From the NCBI GenBank assembly GCA_963930645.1, contig OZ005648.1, positions 149,308,035-149,372,034 on the forward strand: a stretch of DNA of 64,000 bases, in the 5' to 3' direction. The DNA is from Salticus scenicus. Its lineage: Eukaryota > Arthropoda > Arachnida > Araneae > Salticidae. The notes beneath the pieces were generated by a model. The model saw nothing but the letters and a program-made list of their open reading frames with translations, searched no databases and was not told the origin of the DNA. Of this stretch, positions 1 through 12,315 are shown in pieces; position 1 is the stretch's first letter; the number at the start of each line of letters is the position of its first letter. Both the position numbers and the translations under genes were made by a program.

Positions 1-1
1 T

Positions 2-1246
2 GCTGATCAGAACATATTATCGAGAAAAATGAGTGATATTTTGGGAATTAAATTAGAAAGAATACAAATTTCTATTTCGGGTTTAAATTCAATGAAACAA
101 AACTTAAAAGGAAAATTACGTACAATAATTTCAAATGAAAGTGGTAGTTTTGAGGAACCCATTAAATTCTTAGTTAGTGATAAAATTACAGGGTTAACAC
201 CTAATGTTAATTTAGACATTTCGAAGTTAAAAATTCCTGAATTTTTTAAATTAGCGGATGATTCCTTTCATGAAGCTAAGGAAATTCACGCTTTATTAAA
301 TGCAGATATATTCTTTAGAATAATGAAAGACAATGTATACAGGGTAAACGATGAATTACTATTTAGAGAAACTGAATTTGGTTGGGTAGCTGCGGGTCGT
401 CTGCGTGAAGTGAAAGACAATAATGAAAATTCGTGCCTTCTTCTCAAGAATGATTGTTCCATAGATGATACCATAAAACAATTTTTCGAACTAGAATCCC
501 TCGGAATTAAAGATGATCCCTGTTTTAAAGAAGATGATCAGGCTATGACAAAATTCGAACAAACAGTTAATTATAAAAATGAACGATATGTAGTAGCATT
601 ACACTCTTTCGTAAAGACTGGAAGGAATTATCAAATAATTTCCCAGTTGCAAAACAGCGATTTTTTTATTTGTGGAGAAGGTTTCACAAAAATAATGATC
701 TGTATGATCAATATCATGACATAATTCAGGACTACATAAAACAAGGAATAATTGAAAAAGTCGAAAACACTAACATAAGTGTTGATAAACCAAAATATTA
801 CTTACCACACCAAGCTGTGAAAAAAAGAAGGTCGGGTCACAAATTCTACACTTATAGTATTCGATGCAGGGTCACATAAATTAAATGAACACTCTCTTAA
901 TGAATGTCTTTGGCCTGGTCCAAATTTAAATCCAAATTTACTTGATGTGCTGATAAATTTTAGAATTAATAAGATAGCTATATCTTCGGATATTCGTCAA
1001 GCATTTCTTCAGATTTGTTTAGCAGATAAACACAAGGACACAGTAAGATTTTTATGGTCCAATAGTAATCCTCGTACTGACTTAAAACCAAATCTTCAAA
1101 TTTTTAGATTTAATAGAGTGCTTTTTGGGGTGAATTCTAGCCCTTTTTTATTAGCAGCTACAGTGAAGCATCACATAGAAAAATATAGAGAAGATTATCC
1201 AACAACCGTACATCACCTGAATTCATGTATGTACGTAGATGACTGA
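2..1246 (+). pseudogene. pol: BEL/Pao pol: protease tail and reverse transcriptase palm
   Basis: The frame is open to the window edge, so the first ATG at 29 is not a real start. The first 130 residues end with ETEFGWVAAGRL, the hallmark of the A16-type retropepsin tail of Pao elements. A region ending NERYVVAL follows and normally links protease to RT. The frame then shifts near 610 and again near 850. RT continues with SSDIRQAFLQI, where the first catalytic Asp lies, and FGVNSSPF. It ends at the catalytic YVDD box (1,232-1,243). The next codon is a TGA (1,244-1,246) where the family has an aliphatic or aromatic residue. Function is inferred from family motifs; the gene is non-functional. 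Confidence 0.88.
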
Positions 1247-2059
1247 ATTACTGGTCAAGATACTTCAGAAGAGGCACTAGAAGTTTCCCGCTCTGCAAAG
1301 AAGATTATGAAGGAAGCCGGAATGGTTATGAGGAAATGGATCAGCAACGACTCATCATTGATGAAACAGTGGGCCGACGAAGGCTTCGATACTTACCCAA
1401 CTGAAACCGCCATTAACTTAGGGAGCGACAACACGAAAGTATTAGGCATATGTTGGCAAACAAAAGATGACTGTTTTACCCTAGATGTTAAAGGAATTCT
1501 TGAAGTGGTTGACACCGAAGAAAATACAAAAAGAACCATTTTACAAACCATCGGGAAAATCTTCGACCCGATGGGGTTGCGTACACCATTTTATATCAGA
1601 ATGAAATGTCTAATGCAGGAAATTTGGAGCAGAGAGGTCTCGTGGGATGAAAATTTGCCTCCAGACATATTACAAAAGTGGCTGGCTTGGTGTAATGAGT
1701 TACCACTTCTTGGAGAGCTAAGAGTCCCAAGACTTGTTCTAGATTCTTCTAGTGAAGATGAAATACAAATACATGTGTTTTGTGATGCCTCCAAACTTGC
1801 CTATGGGGCTTCAGTATATATAAAAGTTAAAAAACAAGATAAAGTTCTTGTAAATCTCATCACATCAAAAAGAAGAGTAGCTCCATTAAAAAGCATTACT
1901 TTACCTCGACTGGAGCTCCTCAGTGCCTTGTTAGCAGCACGATTGATTCATAAAGTTCAAGAAAGCATAGGACAGAAAACATGCTATTCTGTGTTTCATT
2001 ATACTGATTCAAAAATAGTCTTATTTTGGAACAAAGGATCAACAAAAAGATGGAAATAA
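1247..2059 (+). pseudogene. pol: BEL/Pao pol: RT thumb and RNase H (peptidase A17-like family region)
   Basis: This continues pol past the TGA. KRTILQTIGKIFDPMG and the following Trp-rich stretch match the RT thumb/connection of Pao elements. HVFCDASKLAYGASVY carries the first RNase H Asp (codon about 1,783), TLPRLELLSALLAARL the Glu (about 1,913), and HYTDSKIVLFW the second Asp (about 2,006). The frame is lost near 2,050, inside what would read KRWK followed by VANRIQEI. The RNase H active-site set is otherwise visible, so this block decayed less than the RT start. Confidence 0.88.
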
Positions 2060-2810
2060 TGTTGCAAACAGAATACAAGAAATCACGAAGTTGACAGATC
2101 CTGATACTTGGTTTCACTGTGCTGGAAAGGAAAATCCTTCAGACCACCTGAGCAGAGGCCTCACGGCAGAAAAACTACTTTATTGTGAACAATGGTGGCA
2201 TGGACCACCCTTTTTAATGTCTGACGAAAACAAAAATACTGTTATTGATCTTTCAGAACCAAATGAGGAAGACTACACTCTTGAACTAAAATCTAAAAAT
2301 GCAGTGACTCTAATTTTGAAAAAGGACTTTACCATTTTGGACTATATGATTAATCGTAGTAATAGATTTTTAAAAATATTACGTATATGTAGTTTTCTTT
2401 TCAGGTTTCTTCACAATCTAAGAAATCCTTTAGAAAAGAAGAAAGGGCCGCTGACGTCTGAAGAGCTGACAAAGGCAGAAAACTTCTTGTTGAAACTGCT
2501 GCAGAGGGAAGAATTTCCTACTGAAATAGCTGCCTTGAAAAGTGGTGGTAACGTATCACATAAAAGTAAAATCTTTCATTTATCCCCATTTTTGGACAAC
2601 AATGGTATAATAAGGGTAGGGGGGGGGAGACTGCAAAATTCGCAGTTATCTTATTCGATTAAGCATCCTTATGTACTTCCTTCAAAAAATAAATTAACTG
2701 AATAAATTGTAAAATATTATCATGTAAAATATTTTCATATTGGTCCCCAACATCTCCTGTTCCAGGTTAGGCAAAAAAATTGGCCCATTCATGGGAGAAA
2801 TCTTTGTAAA
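2060..2810 (+). pseudogene. pol: BEL/Pao pol: RNase H tail, linker and integrase zinc-binding domain
   Basis: After a frameshift the protein resumes with VANRIQEITKL and ENPSDHLSRG, which is the standard end of the Pao RNase H region, then WWHGPPFL. A charged linker of about 120 residues follows. IIRVGGGRL and KHPYVLPSKN lead into the zinc-binding part of integrase, with His residues in YYHVKYFHIGPQHLL. A stop at 2,703-2,705 and another at about 2,808 interrupt it. The CxxC half of the zinc finger lies in the next frame (CLVCFKANP, about 2,822). Confidence 0.85.
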
Positions 2811-3816
2811 TAATTGTGCGCAGATGTTTAGTCTGTTTTAAAGCAAATCCTAAAATATGTCTACAAAAAATGGGAAACTTGCCAAAACAAAGAATAACGC
2901 CAGATAAAACATTTAATTCAACTGGAGTAGATTTGTCTGGACCATTTATAATCAAAAATAAAAATCAAAGGATAGGTCCAGAAATCAAAATTTATGTTTG
3001 TATTTTCATTTGTCTAGTAACAAAGGCTATACACCTATTAGTGATTTAACTTCACAAGCTCTGATAGCTGCGTTAAAAAGATTTATTTCGAGAAGGGGCA
3101 AGTGTCATAAAATATTTTCGGATAATGGGGCCAATATGGTAGGCGCCAACAGAAAACTAAATGCTTTGTATAAACTAGTAAGAGATATGGAAGAATCCTT
3201 ATTTAACTTTTTTGCAGAGGAAAAAATAGAATGGGTTTTTATTCCTCCAAGGAGTCCAAATTGGGGTGGTCTATGGGAAGCAAATATAAAAGCATTTAAA
3301 TACCATTTTAAACGCATAGCGGGTAATTCAAAATTTACATTTTAAGAAATGCTTACACTTGTTACTCAAGTGGAAGCGATCTTGAACTCGAGACCACTGA
3401 CTCCGCTAACTTCAAGTATTGAAGATTTAGAGATTTTAACTCCAGTTCATTTTCTTATTGGAAGGCCAATAACGGCTGTTGTTGAACCCTCTTTAACTAA
3501 CGTTGAAAAAAATCGCCGAAATGCTTGGCAAAATATTACGAAGTCAGTTCAGGCAATCAGGAAAAGATGGAGTTTTTCTTACTTGAATAACTTATAACAG
3601 CGCAGAAAATGGATAATTGATAAGGAAAATTTAAAAATCGGAGACATGGTTTTAGTAAGGGAAGAAAATCTTCCACCATGTAAGTGATTGTTAGGACGCG
3701 AAGTAAAGCTATATCCTGGTCAGGATAACAAAGATAGTTTGGTAGATATAAAAACTACGAAAGGAATTTACAAAAGATCCATCTCCAGATTGTGTGTGCT
3801 GCCTACCGAGGAGTAA
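2811..3816 (+). pseudogene. pol: BEL/Pao pol: integrase core and C-terminal domain
   Basis: The integrase DDE triad can be placed: Asp in STGVDLSGPF (codon at 2,930), Asp in FSDNGANM (3,121) and Glu in GGLWEAN (3,277). The family integrase joins new element DNA to host DNA. A frameshift near 3,035 separates FICLVTKAIHL from DLTSQALIAAL. In-frame stops occur at about 3,343 (TFTAAGAA context), at 3,595 (between NNL and QRRKWI) and at about 3,685, where a Trp codon has become TGA. The C-terminal domain ends with GDMVLVRE, KTTKGIYKR and LCVLPTEE before TAA at 3,814. No envelope-like frame follows. Confidence 0.88.
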
Positions 3817-3839
3817 AAATGAATATGAACACCCATTAT

Positions 3840-4173
3840 ATTAATTTACTGTATTATATTACTCTACTACTGTATTATATTACTGTATTATATTACTCTA
3901 CTACTACTATATTACTCTAAAATTGTTAGTTAATTATGAAAATTTCTGTTTATTATAATCAGTTAATTTTTTTTTAATTCTATGTGTTGTGCGAAATATT
4001 GATATTATGTTACATTCATTTATTTTGTTATTATTTTATCTATTGATGTTATGTGAAATTGTAAATTTAAAGTTTAATATGCAAAAAAAAAAAAAAAAAA
4101 ATAAAAAATAAATAAATAAATAAATAAAAATATTGTAAGTTCTTGCATGAGAACATAGCAAGGCCGGGCGGGA
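3840..4173. repeat. AT-rich tail of the BEL/Pao element with simple repeats
   Basis: A short irregular tandem of tattatattactcta-type units fills about 3,843-3,920. A poly(A)/AAAT run covers about 4,082-4,130. No gene is visible. The stretch lies between the pol stop and the probable 3' LTR. Confidence 0.7.
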
Positions 4174-4500
4174 TGTTGACGCATTCGCGCCACCCCGTCA
4201 TTGATCACCTGTCATAAGAGGAGAGGAAGTGTGTTCTCTCTTAAGCAGTACGAAAGAAGTGCTGGTAGCACTATGACTTGAAATAGATGTGTTGTATAAT
4301 GACGATTATCAACTATTATGCTGGAAATACAACCATCTAAAATTGTGGATAATTACTAACCTCATAAAGAAATCCACAATACTTCAAATGTTAATGGATA
4401 ATCACTAAAAATATGTCGAAATCCAAATTTCATTTAAGTTTTATATCTGTAAATATGTAAATATTATTATTCAGTTTATATTAAATAATATTAAAAAGGT
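4174..4500 (+). repeat. probable 3' LTR of the BEL/Pao element (left edge only)
   Basis: It begins TGTTGACGCATTCGCG immediately after a GC-rich purine tract, the position expected for the 3' LTR. The mate LTR is not in the window, so identity as an LTR is inferred from position. The right boundary is arbitrary; family-X sequence starts about 30 bp later. Confidence 0.45.
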
Positions 4501-4529
4501 CCGTCGTAAAATAATCATTTGTAGTAAAG

Positions 4530-4942
4530 TTCCTACATATATGATACTTGTATGAACATGACTGCTTACAAATATTCTAAAAAGAAAATTTCGTAAGCTA
4601 TTCGTGGTTTAAGATTTTATCAATATAACAAAATTGAACATTTTCCAAATAAATATGCATTTTGACGATTGTTGCATTGGAAATAGTAGCATGAAAACTA
4701 AACTACGAAATTTACCCTAATAAAATTAATTAATAGATCAGAAAAATATAAATATATCGAAGTGAGCGGTGGATAGCCTATTAGGCAAGGATTTCATTCT
4801 GTCACCGTGTCAAGCATTTTTTCAAATTCATTTCTCTTAACATGATAACTATGTTAAGAGATAGTCCTGTTCTAGAAATTTATGAATATATATATATATA
4901 TATATGAGGGGGAACTGAGCAGAGTTCACCTATGCCAACTAG
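4530..4942 (+). mobile_element. family X element, right-end fragment
   Basis: It matches the last 400 bp of the fuller copies at 17,752 and 25,859, including ttgcattggaaatagtagc, cctattaggc and the terminal gaactgagcagag...tatgccaactag. It ends in CTAG followed by T, like all four copies. A (TA)n run at 4,887-4,905 has expanded just before the terminal gggggaactgag. The left part is missing. Confidence 0.8.
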
Positions 4943-6094
4943 TCTTCTAAAAACTAAGGGGGTGATTAATACTTCCCCTTATAAAATATATATACACACA
5001 GACATATATACATATATATATATATTTACAGTGTTTGATGCATAGATTTTTATTTAACCCTCATTTGAAAAAAAAAAAAAACTTTTTATTTACTTATTTT
5101 TATTTTTTTACAAAAGTGCTACTTAATAAAATAAAACTTGGTCAAATTCAGTATAAGTAGATGTTTTTCAGAAAAGAAATGAAAAACGTATTTTTCTGTA
5201 GGTTTACGTTGCCTCAAACATTATTTTAAATAGAATTTTTTTTAATATTCTTGATTTCTCTGTTCTTATACTATTAAAATCTCGATTAAAAAATAATGTC
5301 TTACGAATTCTTTGAAATAAAGTCTTACAAAATTTCTAAAATAAAAAAGTCCTTACTTAAGAAGTTTTTCACCTGTCATTGTTCTAAAATTCGTTGATTA
5401 GAATGTTAAATTGTACTTAAATAAAAACATTTCATAATTTGTATAGTAAAAAGAAGGCATACAAATTGCATAAATTATAAAACGCATGCAGCTTTATTTC
5501 CGCGTCATGCCGTATAATATATATTGTATTGTACTTTAGCAAAGACTATTAAACTTGTTTTGTAATTATTGAAGCATGTTAAAAAGGAATAATTATCTTA
5601 CACAATAATGTATCTGAATTTTTTTGGGTTCTGCAAAAGTCCTTTATGTTATATGAATTATTGTCAATAAAATATATTATATTTATAAACTTTAATAGCA
5701 TATATAGGTTTCAATATGTTCAAAAATAAATAAATAAATTACGTAAATGAGAGTACAGAGAGAGACACGTTTGACGCTTACCGTGCCAAATTGTACCGGA
5801 TTTATTTGTGTAAATCATTCATTAATGAAATTCTTACCATTAAACATGCTTTTGCCACGTGAGTAATGCATGTGATTTTTATGTTCTGCGCTGAATAGAA
5901 ATATTAAAAGCATACTATAATTATGAATTCAGTTGTAAATGCCGATATACAAACCAATTGTGTTATGTGTCCGAATTTTTACAAGAAGCGCTTTCATATA
6001 AAATCTGATAAATTTAAGATTGAACTACATTAATTTATACTTTTATATCTCACCGGGACTTCAAAGTTTAAATAGATTTAAAAGCGTGTAAAAC
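4943..6094. other. AT-rich intergenic DNA, no gene seen
   Basis: It contains (TA)n and (CATA)n runs near 4,985-5,030 and a poly(A) run near 5,067. No open frame with a recognisable product and no structured repeat was found. Confidence 0.6.
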
Positions 6095-7930
6095 CGATTT
6101 TATGGAAGAAATACCAAAGATAGTAACGTATATAATTTTCATGACAACTGAAAATCAGGCTGTCACTTGAAAATTTATAATCATGATAACTTTTTATTTA
6201 CTAATTCAATTCGAACCAAAGTTGGACAGTGATCTTATCATAAAAATATCTTAGATGAATTAGAAATTTCATTCATTAACCATGCAAACTCACTTCGATA
6301 GATTGGAAAGGAAAGCTGATTTTTCACATAGTTGATAAAAAATCAGCCTTACACTCCAATCTATCGAAGTGAGTATCTTAGATAAGTTCATTGCACAACT
6401 AATTCCGACATTTTGTCTAAAAAATGCGGCCACTTGAAATTAGGCTGGCACTTGGAAATGTGCCATCACGATAACTTTTAAAATACTAAACTGATTCAAA
6501 TCAAAGTTCTACAGTGAACTTATGGTTCAAATATCTTGGATAAGTTCGCATGGTGACTTGCTCCGTCATTTTATTTCCAAGTGGCGGCCACTTGAAAATT
6601 TGTCATTATGATAACTTTTGTACTACTGAATCAATTCGTATAAAATTTGGATAGTGGATTTATCATTCAAATATCTCAGATAAGTTCGCTGGCCATCTCA
6701 CTCCACGTTTTTGTTTGGGAGTGGTAGCCACCTGAAATCACGGTGCCACTGGAAAATTCTTTATCACGATAATTTTTGAAATACTGAATTAGTTTGAACT
6801 AAAATTTGATTTTTAATGTATACATAGTTGCTATAGGTCTCATCCAAGTTTATTAATGATATTTATCCACCATTTTTAATCAAGTGCGGAAGTTATATAC
6901 GAAGCGGGCCAACTAAAAATCAGACTACCACTTGAAAATTTATAATCATTTTGTTTTTAATTCCTGATTCAATTCGAATCAAAATTGGGCATTGAATTTA
7001 TCATATATATATTATAAATATCTTATATGAGCCACTTGAAAATTTGTCATTATGATAACTTTTGTCTTACTGGATCAATTTGTACCAAATTTGCGTAGTG
7101 GAATTATCATTCTAATATCTCAGATAAGTTCTCTTGTCATCTCACTCCGCTTTTATGTTTCCAAGTTGTGGCCACTTGAAATTACTGTGCCACTTGAAAA
7201 TTTCTTAACAGGATAATTTTTCAAATACTGAATTTGTTTGAACCACCGTTGGACAGTGAATTTATCATACAATTATCTTGGGTGATTTCACTGGAGAAGT
7301 TGCACTGCCATTTTCTTTTCAAGTAGGAGCCTCTTAGACTGTTACTTGAATATTTGTCATAATAATAACTTTTGAAGTACTGCACTGATTCGAACTAAAA
7401 TTGGATGGTGAGCTTATGCTTCAAATATCTTGTATGCGTTTATTGGACAACTTGCTCCGTCATATTGTTTCAAAGTGGCGGCCACTTAAAATTTGTTATC
7501 ACGATACGTTCTGAAATACTTAATTAATTCGAACCAAAGTTGAAAAAGGAATTTATCGTTCAATTATCTATGATATCGATGTGCAAGTTTCTCCGTAATT
7601 TTGTTTCCAAGTTGAGTTTACTTGAACGCTGCCACTTGAGAATTTGTCATCGCTTTAACTTTTGAAATACTGAATTTATTTGAACGAAAATTGGATAGTG
7701 GGCTTATCTTACAAATATCTTAGATTAGTTCACTGAGCAACTTGATCCGTAATTTTAATTCCAGTGGCTGCAACTTAATTTGTCAACGCGAAATCATTTA
7801 AAATTCTGAATTAATTCAAATTAAATTTGTACAGTAGACTTATCTCAGAAGTAATATTTGATATATTTGTTTGCCAATTTGGCCTGCCATCTTCTTTCCA
7901 AGAGCCGGCCACTTGAAAATTTCAACTTCA
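6095..7930 (+). repeat. composite repeat, copy A
   Basis: It is built from diverged units of roughly 140-200 bp that share ccacttgaaaatttgtcat, gataacttttgaaatact, gaaccaaagttggacagtg, aaatatcttggatgag and cttgctccgtcattttg. The order of unit variants matches the interrupted copy at 34,955-35,774 + 37,351-37,722 + 61,047-62,090. It is therefore a dispersed multi-kb composite rather than a simple satellite. No coding potential was recognised. Confidence 0.8.
6288..6374. mobile_element. 87-bp hairpin MITE-like insertion
   Basis: Perfect 20-bp inverted ends (actcacttcgatagattgga and its complement) enclose a second inner pair (gctgattttt / aaaaatcagc) and a short loop. It sits inside the composite repeat between two blocks of ordinary unit sequence. 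The superfamily is not determined because no clear target duplication is visible. Confidence 0.6.
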
Positions 7931-8052
7931 TCTAAAATGTATTTAGAAATCGATTTTTTTTTTAAACTCTATATGTACATAGCCCACATCTATATTTCTA
8001 TCAATCCATTAATAAGCTGTAGCCGCCATTTTGAAACAAAATGGTGGCTACT

Positions 8053-8089
<37 letters not shown>

Positions 8090-8612
8090 ACCCTTCCGAA
8101 CGAGCCGGAACGAATTGTTTTTAAGCGTAATGTTTTCTTATTTTATCGCAGTTATACGTTAAAAAAAATATTTAACAAATAAAGTGGTGTGAAATAAAGG
8201 CTGTGCTGAAAATGCTTCGTAATCAATTATAAAAGATGGCAACCCTTCTATAAAATGCTAAAAACAATTCAATTACAATAATGTTAACGTAAACGTAATC
8301 GTACAAAATGTCAGATTTAACTGATATTTCTATCGAAAACTGATTAATCTGATCCCCTTGATAAATGTAACTGAAGATTATTTTAATGTGCCTAAACCAA
8401 ACGTAACTAGTTTTCCAAAGTGCACGTAAATATCAGTCTACGCACCTGTCAAATGAAATGACTTGCAACACATAGCATTCCAATTTCGGCCTTAAGCAGG
8501 AGGAAAATCATTTCCATTAACCCTAGAATGTAATTTAGTGATTTAAATACGAGTAAAAGTAGTTTAATGAGTTGTTACGTATCGCAGGAACATAAAGGCT
8601 GATTTCAATCAT
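6946..8612 (+). repeat. 1.67-kb tandem duplication, copy 1
   Basis: It starts at ataatcattttgttttt and ends at gtatcgcaggaacataaagg. The sequence recurs at 8,618-10,268 with only scattered substitutions and small indels. It covers the end of composite repeat A plus about 700 bp of unrelated AT-rich sequence containing a poly(A) run (8,060-8,087). A short filler (about 8,612-8,618) separates the copies. Confidence 0.9.
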
Positions 8613-8617
8613 TGGCT

Positions 8618-9722
8618 TTATAATCATTTTGTTTTTAATTCCTGATTCAATTCGAATAAAAATTGGGCATTGAACTTATCATAATAAATATCTTATATGA
8701 GCCACTTGAAAATTTGTCATTATGATAACTTTTGTCTTACTGGATCAATTTGTACCAAATTTGCGTAGTGGAATTATCATTCTAATATCTCAGATAAGTT
8801 CTCTTGTCATCTCACTCCGCTTTTTTGTTTCCAAGTTGTGGCCACTTGAAATCACTGTGCCACTTGAAAATTTCTTAACAGGATAATTTTTCAAATACTG
8901 AATTTGTTTGAACCACCGTTTGACAGTGAATTTATCATACAATTATCTTGGGTGATTTCACTGGACAAGTTGCACTGCCATTTTCTTTCCAAGTAGGAGC
9001 CTCTTAGACTGTTACTTGAATATTTGTGATAATAATAACTTTTGAAGTACTGCACTGATTCGAACTAAAATTGGATGGTGAGCTTATGCTTCAAATATCT
9101 TGGATGCGTTTATTGGACAACTTGCTCCGTCATATTGTTTCAAAGTGGCGGCCACTTCAAATTTGGTATCACGATACGTTCTGAAATACTTAATTAATTC
9201 GAACCAAAGTTGAAAAAGGAATTTATCGTTCAATTATCTATGATATCGATGTGCAAGTTTCTCCGTAATTTTGTTTCCAAGTTGAGTTTACTTGAACGCT
9301 GCCACCTGAGAATTTGTCATCGCTTTAACTTTTGAAATACTGAATTTATTCGAACGAAAATTGGATAGTGGGCTTATCTTACAAATATCTTAGATTAGTT
9401 CACCGAGCAACTTGATCCGTAATTTTAATCCCAGTGGCTGCAACTTAATTTGTCAACGCGAAAACATTTAAAATTCTGAATTCAAATTAAATTTGTACAG
9501 TAGACTTATCTCAGAAGTAATATTTGATATATTTGTTTGCCAATTTGGCCCGCCATCTTCTTTCCAAGAGCCGGCCACTTGAAAATTTCAACTTCATCCA
9601 AAATGTATTTAGAAATCGATTTTTTTTTTTAACTCTATATGTACATAGCCCACATCTATATTTCTATCAATCCATTAATAAGCTGTAGCCGCCATTTTGA
9701 AACAAAATATGGTGGCTACTTG

Positions 9723-9755
<33 letters not shown>

Positions 9756-10268
9756 ACCCTTCCGAACGAGCCGGAACGAATTGTTTTTAAGTGTAATGTT
9801 TTCTTATTTTATCGCAGTTATACGTTAAAAAAAATATTTAACAAATAAAGTGGTGTGAAATAAAGGCTGTGCTGAAAATGCTTCGTAATCAATTATAAAA
9901 GATGGCAACCCTTCTATAAAATGCTAAAATCAATTCAATTACAATAATGTTAGCGTAAACTTAATCGTACAAAATGTCAGATTTAACTGATATTTCTATC
10001 GAAAACTGATTAATCCGATCCCCTTGATAAATGTAACTGACGATTATTTTAATGTGCCTAAACCAAACGTAACTAGTTTTCCAAAGTGCACGTAAATATC
10101 AGTCTACGCACCTGTCAAATGAAATGACTTGCAACACATAGCATTCCAATTTCGGCCTTAAGCAGGAGGAAAATCATTTCCATTAACCCTAGAATGTAAT
10201 TTAGTGATTTAAATACGAGTAAAAGTAGTTTAATGAGTTGTTACGTATCGCAGGAACATAAAGGCTGA
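8618..10268 (+). repeat. 1.67-kb tandem duplication, copy 2
   Basis: This is the direct-repeat partner of 6,946-8,612. Differences are mostly single bases, plus short indels such as loss of ttaattcaaa-type sequence near 9,480 and a different poly(A) length near 9,726. The identity looks like about 97% by eye, which suggests a recent event. It carries no gene. Confidence 0.9.
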
Positions 10269-12315
10269 TTTATCCTTCAAGCTCTCCAAAGTTAAACTTG
10301 GATATTTATTTGAAAATACATGTTAGTAAACGGGAAGGTAAATCGTGGAAATTACAAATTTTGCAGAAGGAAAATATAAATCGTAAAATGTTCTTAGTAG
10401 ATGTAAATTACATTAAACTCAATGGATTACTGTCTTAGTTCAAAGAGTTTTTTTCAGAAAATATTTTGCATAATTCAAAACATTATCACATTTTTTATAA
10501 TAAAGAAGCCTTTTTATTAAAATATTTAGATTGCAAGACAAAATGTCTTTAATCATTAATAATAATAATAATAATAATAAATAAGTGTTATTAGGCGGAC
10601 AAAGTTAAAATTATAAAATAAATAAAAATAAAAAGTAAATTTTGTTCTTTAAAATGTAAAGGCTTTGTAAAAAAAAAAAAAAAAAAAAGGAAGAAAAGAA
10701 AAAGAAAAAGAAAAAAAAGAAAGAAATTAGCACGATTCATTTAATTAAACTCTGTAATTAAGAAAAAAAAAAAAAAAAAAAAAAAAAAACATTTCTATTT
10801 ACCTCGGTTTAAGAGTTAAGAGATAATTATTGTTATTTATATTTAAAATTACACGGTATTTTATTTTTCCGAAATACCCCTTATTAACTTATAAAGAGTT
10901 AGGACACAAAGAAAAAAAACGGCATTTAACTTTACAATTATATTATACCAACGCATATTGTCCACTGTAGGAATGCATATTTAAACTCGAGAAGTTTTTT
11001 ATTTTATCACTCTAAATTTAATACTATACATGGATTATATTTATAACTTGCTTTTTATCTGAATTAAAATTTGCACTTTCAAATAAAATAACGGAAAAGT
11101 TATGAAAAAATTAGATTTCGTATAAAAGTGTCTGCGTTTACTGCCTAAACATTGTTATTAGTGATATACATATATAATATATACAGGGTCCGCCAAAAGT
11201 CCTTCTCTACCCCATGCATCTCAGAAATACGTCCGTTCTTCTAAAAACTGTAAAATATATGTACAATAAATTTCTTTTTAACTTAAAAAATTGGTCTGGT
11301 TGGGTCATAGGGGACTGATGCGGGCGGGGGATTTACAAAATTTAAAATGAGAAGGTTTTTCTTTTTCTTTTATTTCTTTTATATACATATTTTTTAATAG
11401 CTCGATGTAAAGCTCTTTTCAAGGCAAATACTTTGGCAATAAATGTTTTCTCCTACAATGCATTTTTAAGAAATTATGACGGATAAAATTTTGCGTTAAA
11501 ATCCCCCCCCCCCCCCCCCACACACACACATAAATTTTCCACTAAATCTTGAAAAAAAAAACCACAGTAATTCCAAAACTTGTAAAATTTCTTAATCAGT
11601 TTAAGGGGAGACTTTGATTGGTTTAAAAAAAATGGAGTTGGGAGAAATAGAGGCACCCGGGGAGGGAGGGCAACATTTAATTTCGAAACTTGTAATTCTT
11701 CATTAACTTGTGAAAAATATCGTCTCAATCCGAACATTTAAAAAGTATATTTTTTTAAATATAATACCTTTTAAGGAGATTTTATCTGATAAAATATTTT
11801 ACAAAGAATCCCTCCCTCAGCCCTGTATTTCAGCAGGATCCGTTATCCTTGCTCAGGATACTGTCAGAGAACGGAAAATTTCCACCTTTTTTACTACCAT
11901 TATTTTTATAAAAAAAATATTTATTGTATTTTTATATCAATTTGTCTTAATTAAACAGAATAGATATTCTTTTTCAAAATAGTGGTAGCAAAAAAGGTGG
12001 AAATATCTCCTCCCTAAAGGCACATGACAAATGTACGAATTACGACCCCTGATTACAAGAACACAATGGAATTTCTTAAAGAAAAAAAAATATATTCAAT
12101 AAATCTAAGGGGAAGTTTCGATTTTTAAAAAATTTTGTCTGTGAAAGCTCAGGGTAACCTAAGAGGGCAAACATTGAATTCGTATATAAGAGGGTGATTC
12201 TTATATTCTTAGAGATTCAAATTAAGAATGAAAGATCTTCTTTCAGATTCAAATTAAATTTGTGCGATTTTTACACTTTGTAAAAATTCCAATGCGTACC
12301 CCACTTTTAATGAAA
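10269..12315. other. low-complexity-rich intergenic DNA, no gene seen
   Basis: It holds (AAT)n at about 10,556-10,582, purine runs at 10,670-10,730, poly(A) at about 10,763-10,789, and poly(C) followed by (CA)n at about 11,503-11,530. At 11,182 the sequence tacagggtccgccaaaagt looks like a transposon terminus of TA-duplicating type, but no partner end was found. An inverted pair of about 30 bp (gaaaatttccaccttttttac near 11,875 and aaaaggtggaaatatc near 11,993) forms a loose hairpin. Confidence 0.6.

Larger units (their letters stand above)
1..4500 (+). mobile_element. BEL/Pao LTR retrotransposon, 5'-truncated by window edge, decayed
   Basis: Translated fragments in order give the end of a retropepsin, reverse transcriptase with YVDD, RNase H, a zinc-binding integrase domain, integrase core and a C-terminal domain. 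This is the order of a BEL/Pao pol polyprotein. Several frameshifts and stops break the reading frame, so the copy is dead. gag and the 5' LTR lie outside the window. After the last codon (3,816) comes AT-rich sequence, then a short GC-rich purine stretch (aaggccgggcggga, 4,160-4,173) that could be the polypurine tract. A TGTTGACG start follows at 4,174 and probably opens the 3' LTR. The LTR's right end is not resolved. Confidence 0.9.

Noticed and set aside
1..4500. Endogenous virus with envelope
   Set aside because: No env-like frame follows pol, and all motifs fit a BEL/Pao retrotransposon.
7871..8182. Lys-rich open frames here and at 9,639-9,848
   Set aside because: They read through a poly(A) run in the duplicated repeat.
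11182..11205. tacagggtccgccaaaagtc as a mariner terminus
   Set aside because: It looks like an end, but no inverted partner was found within several kb.
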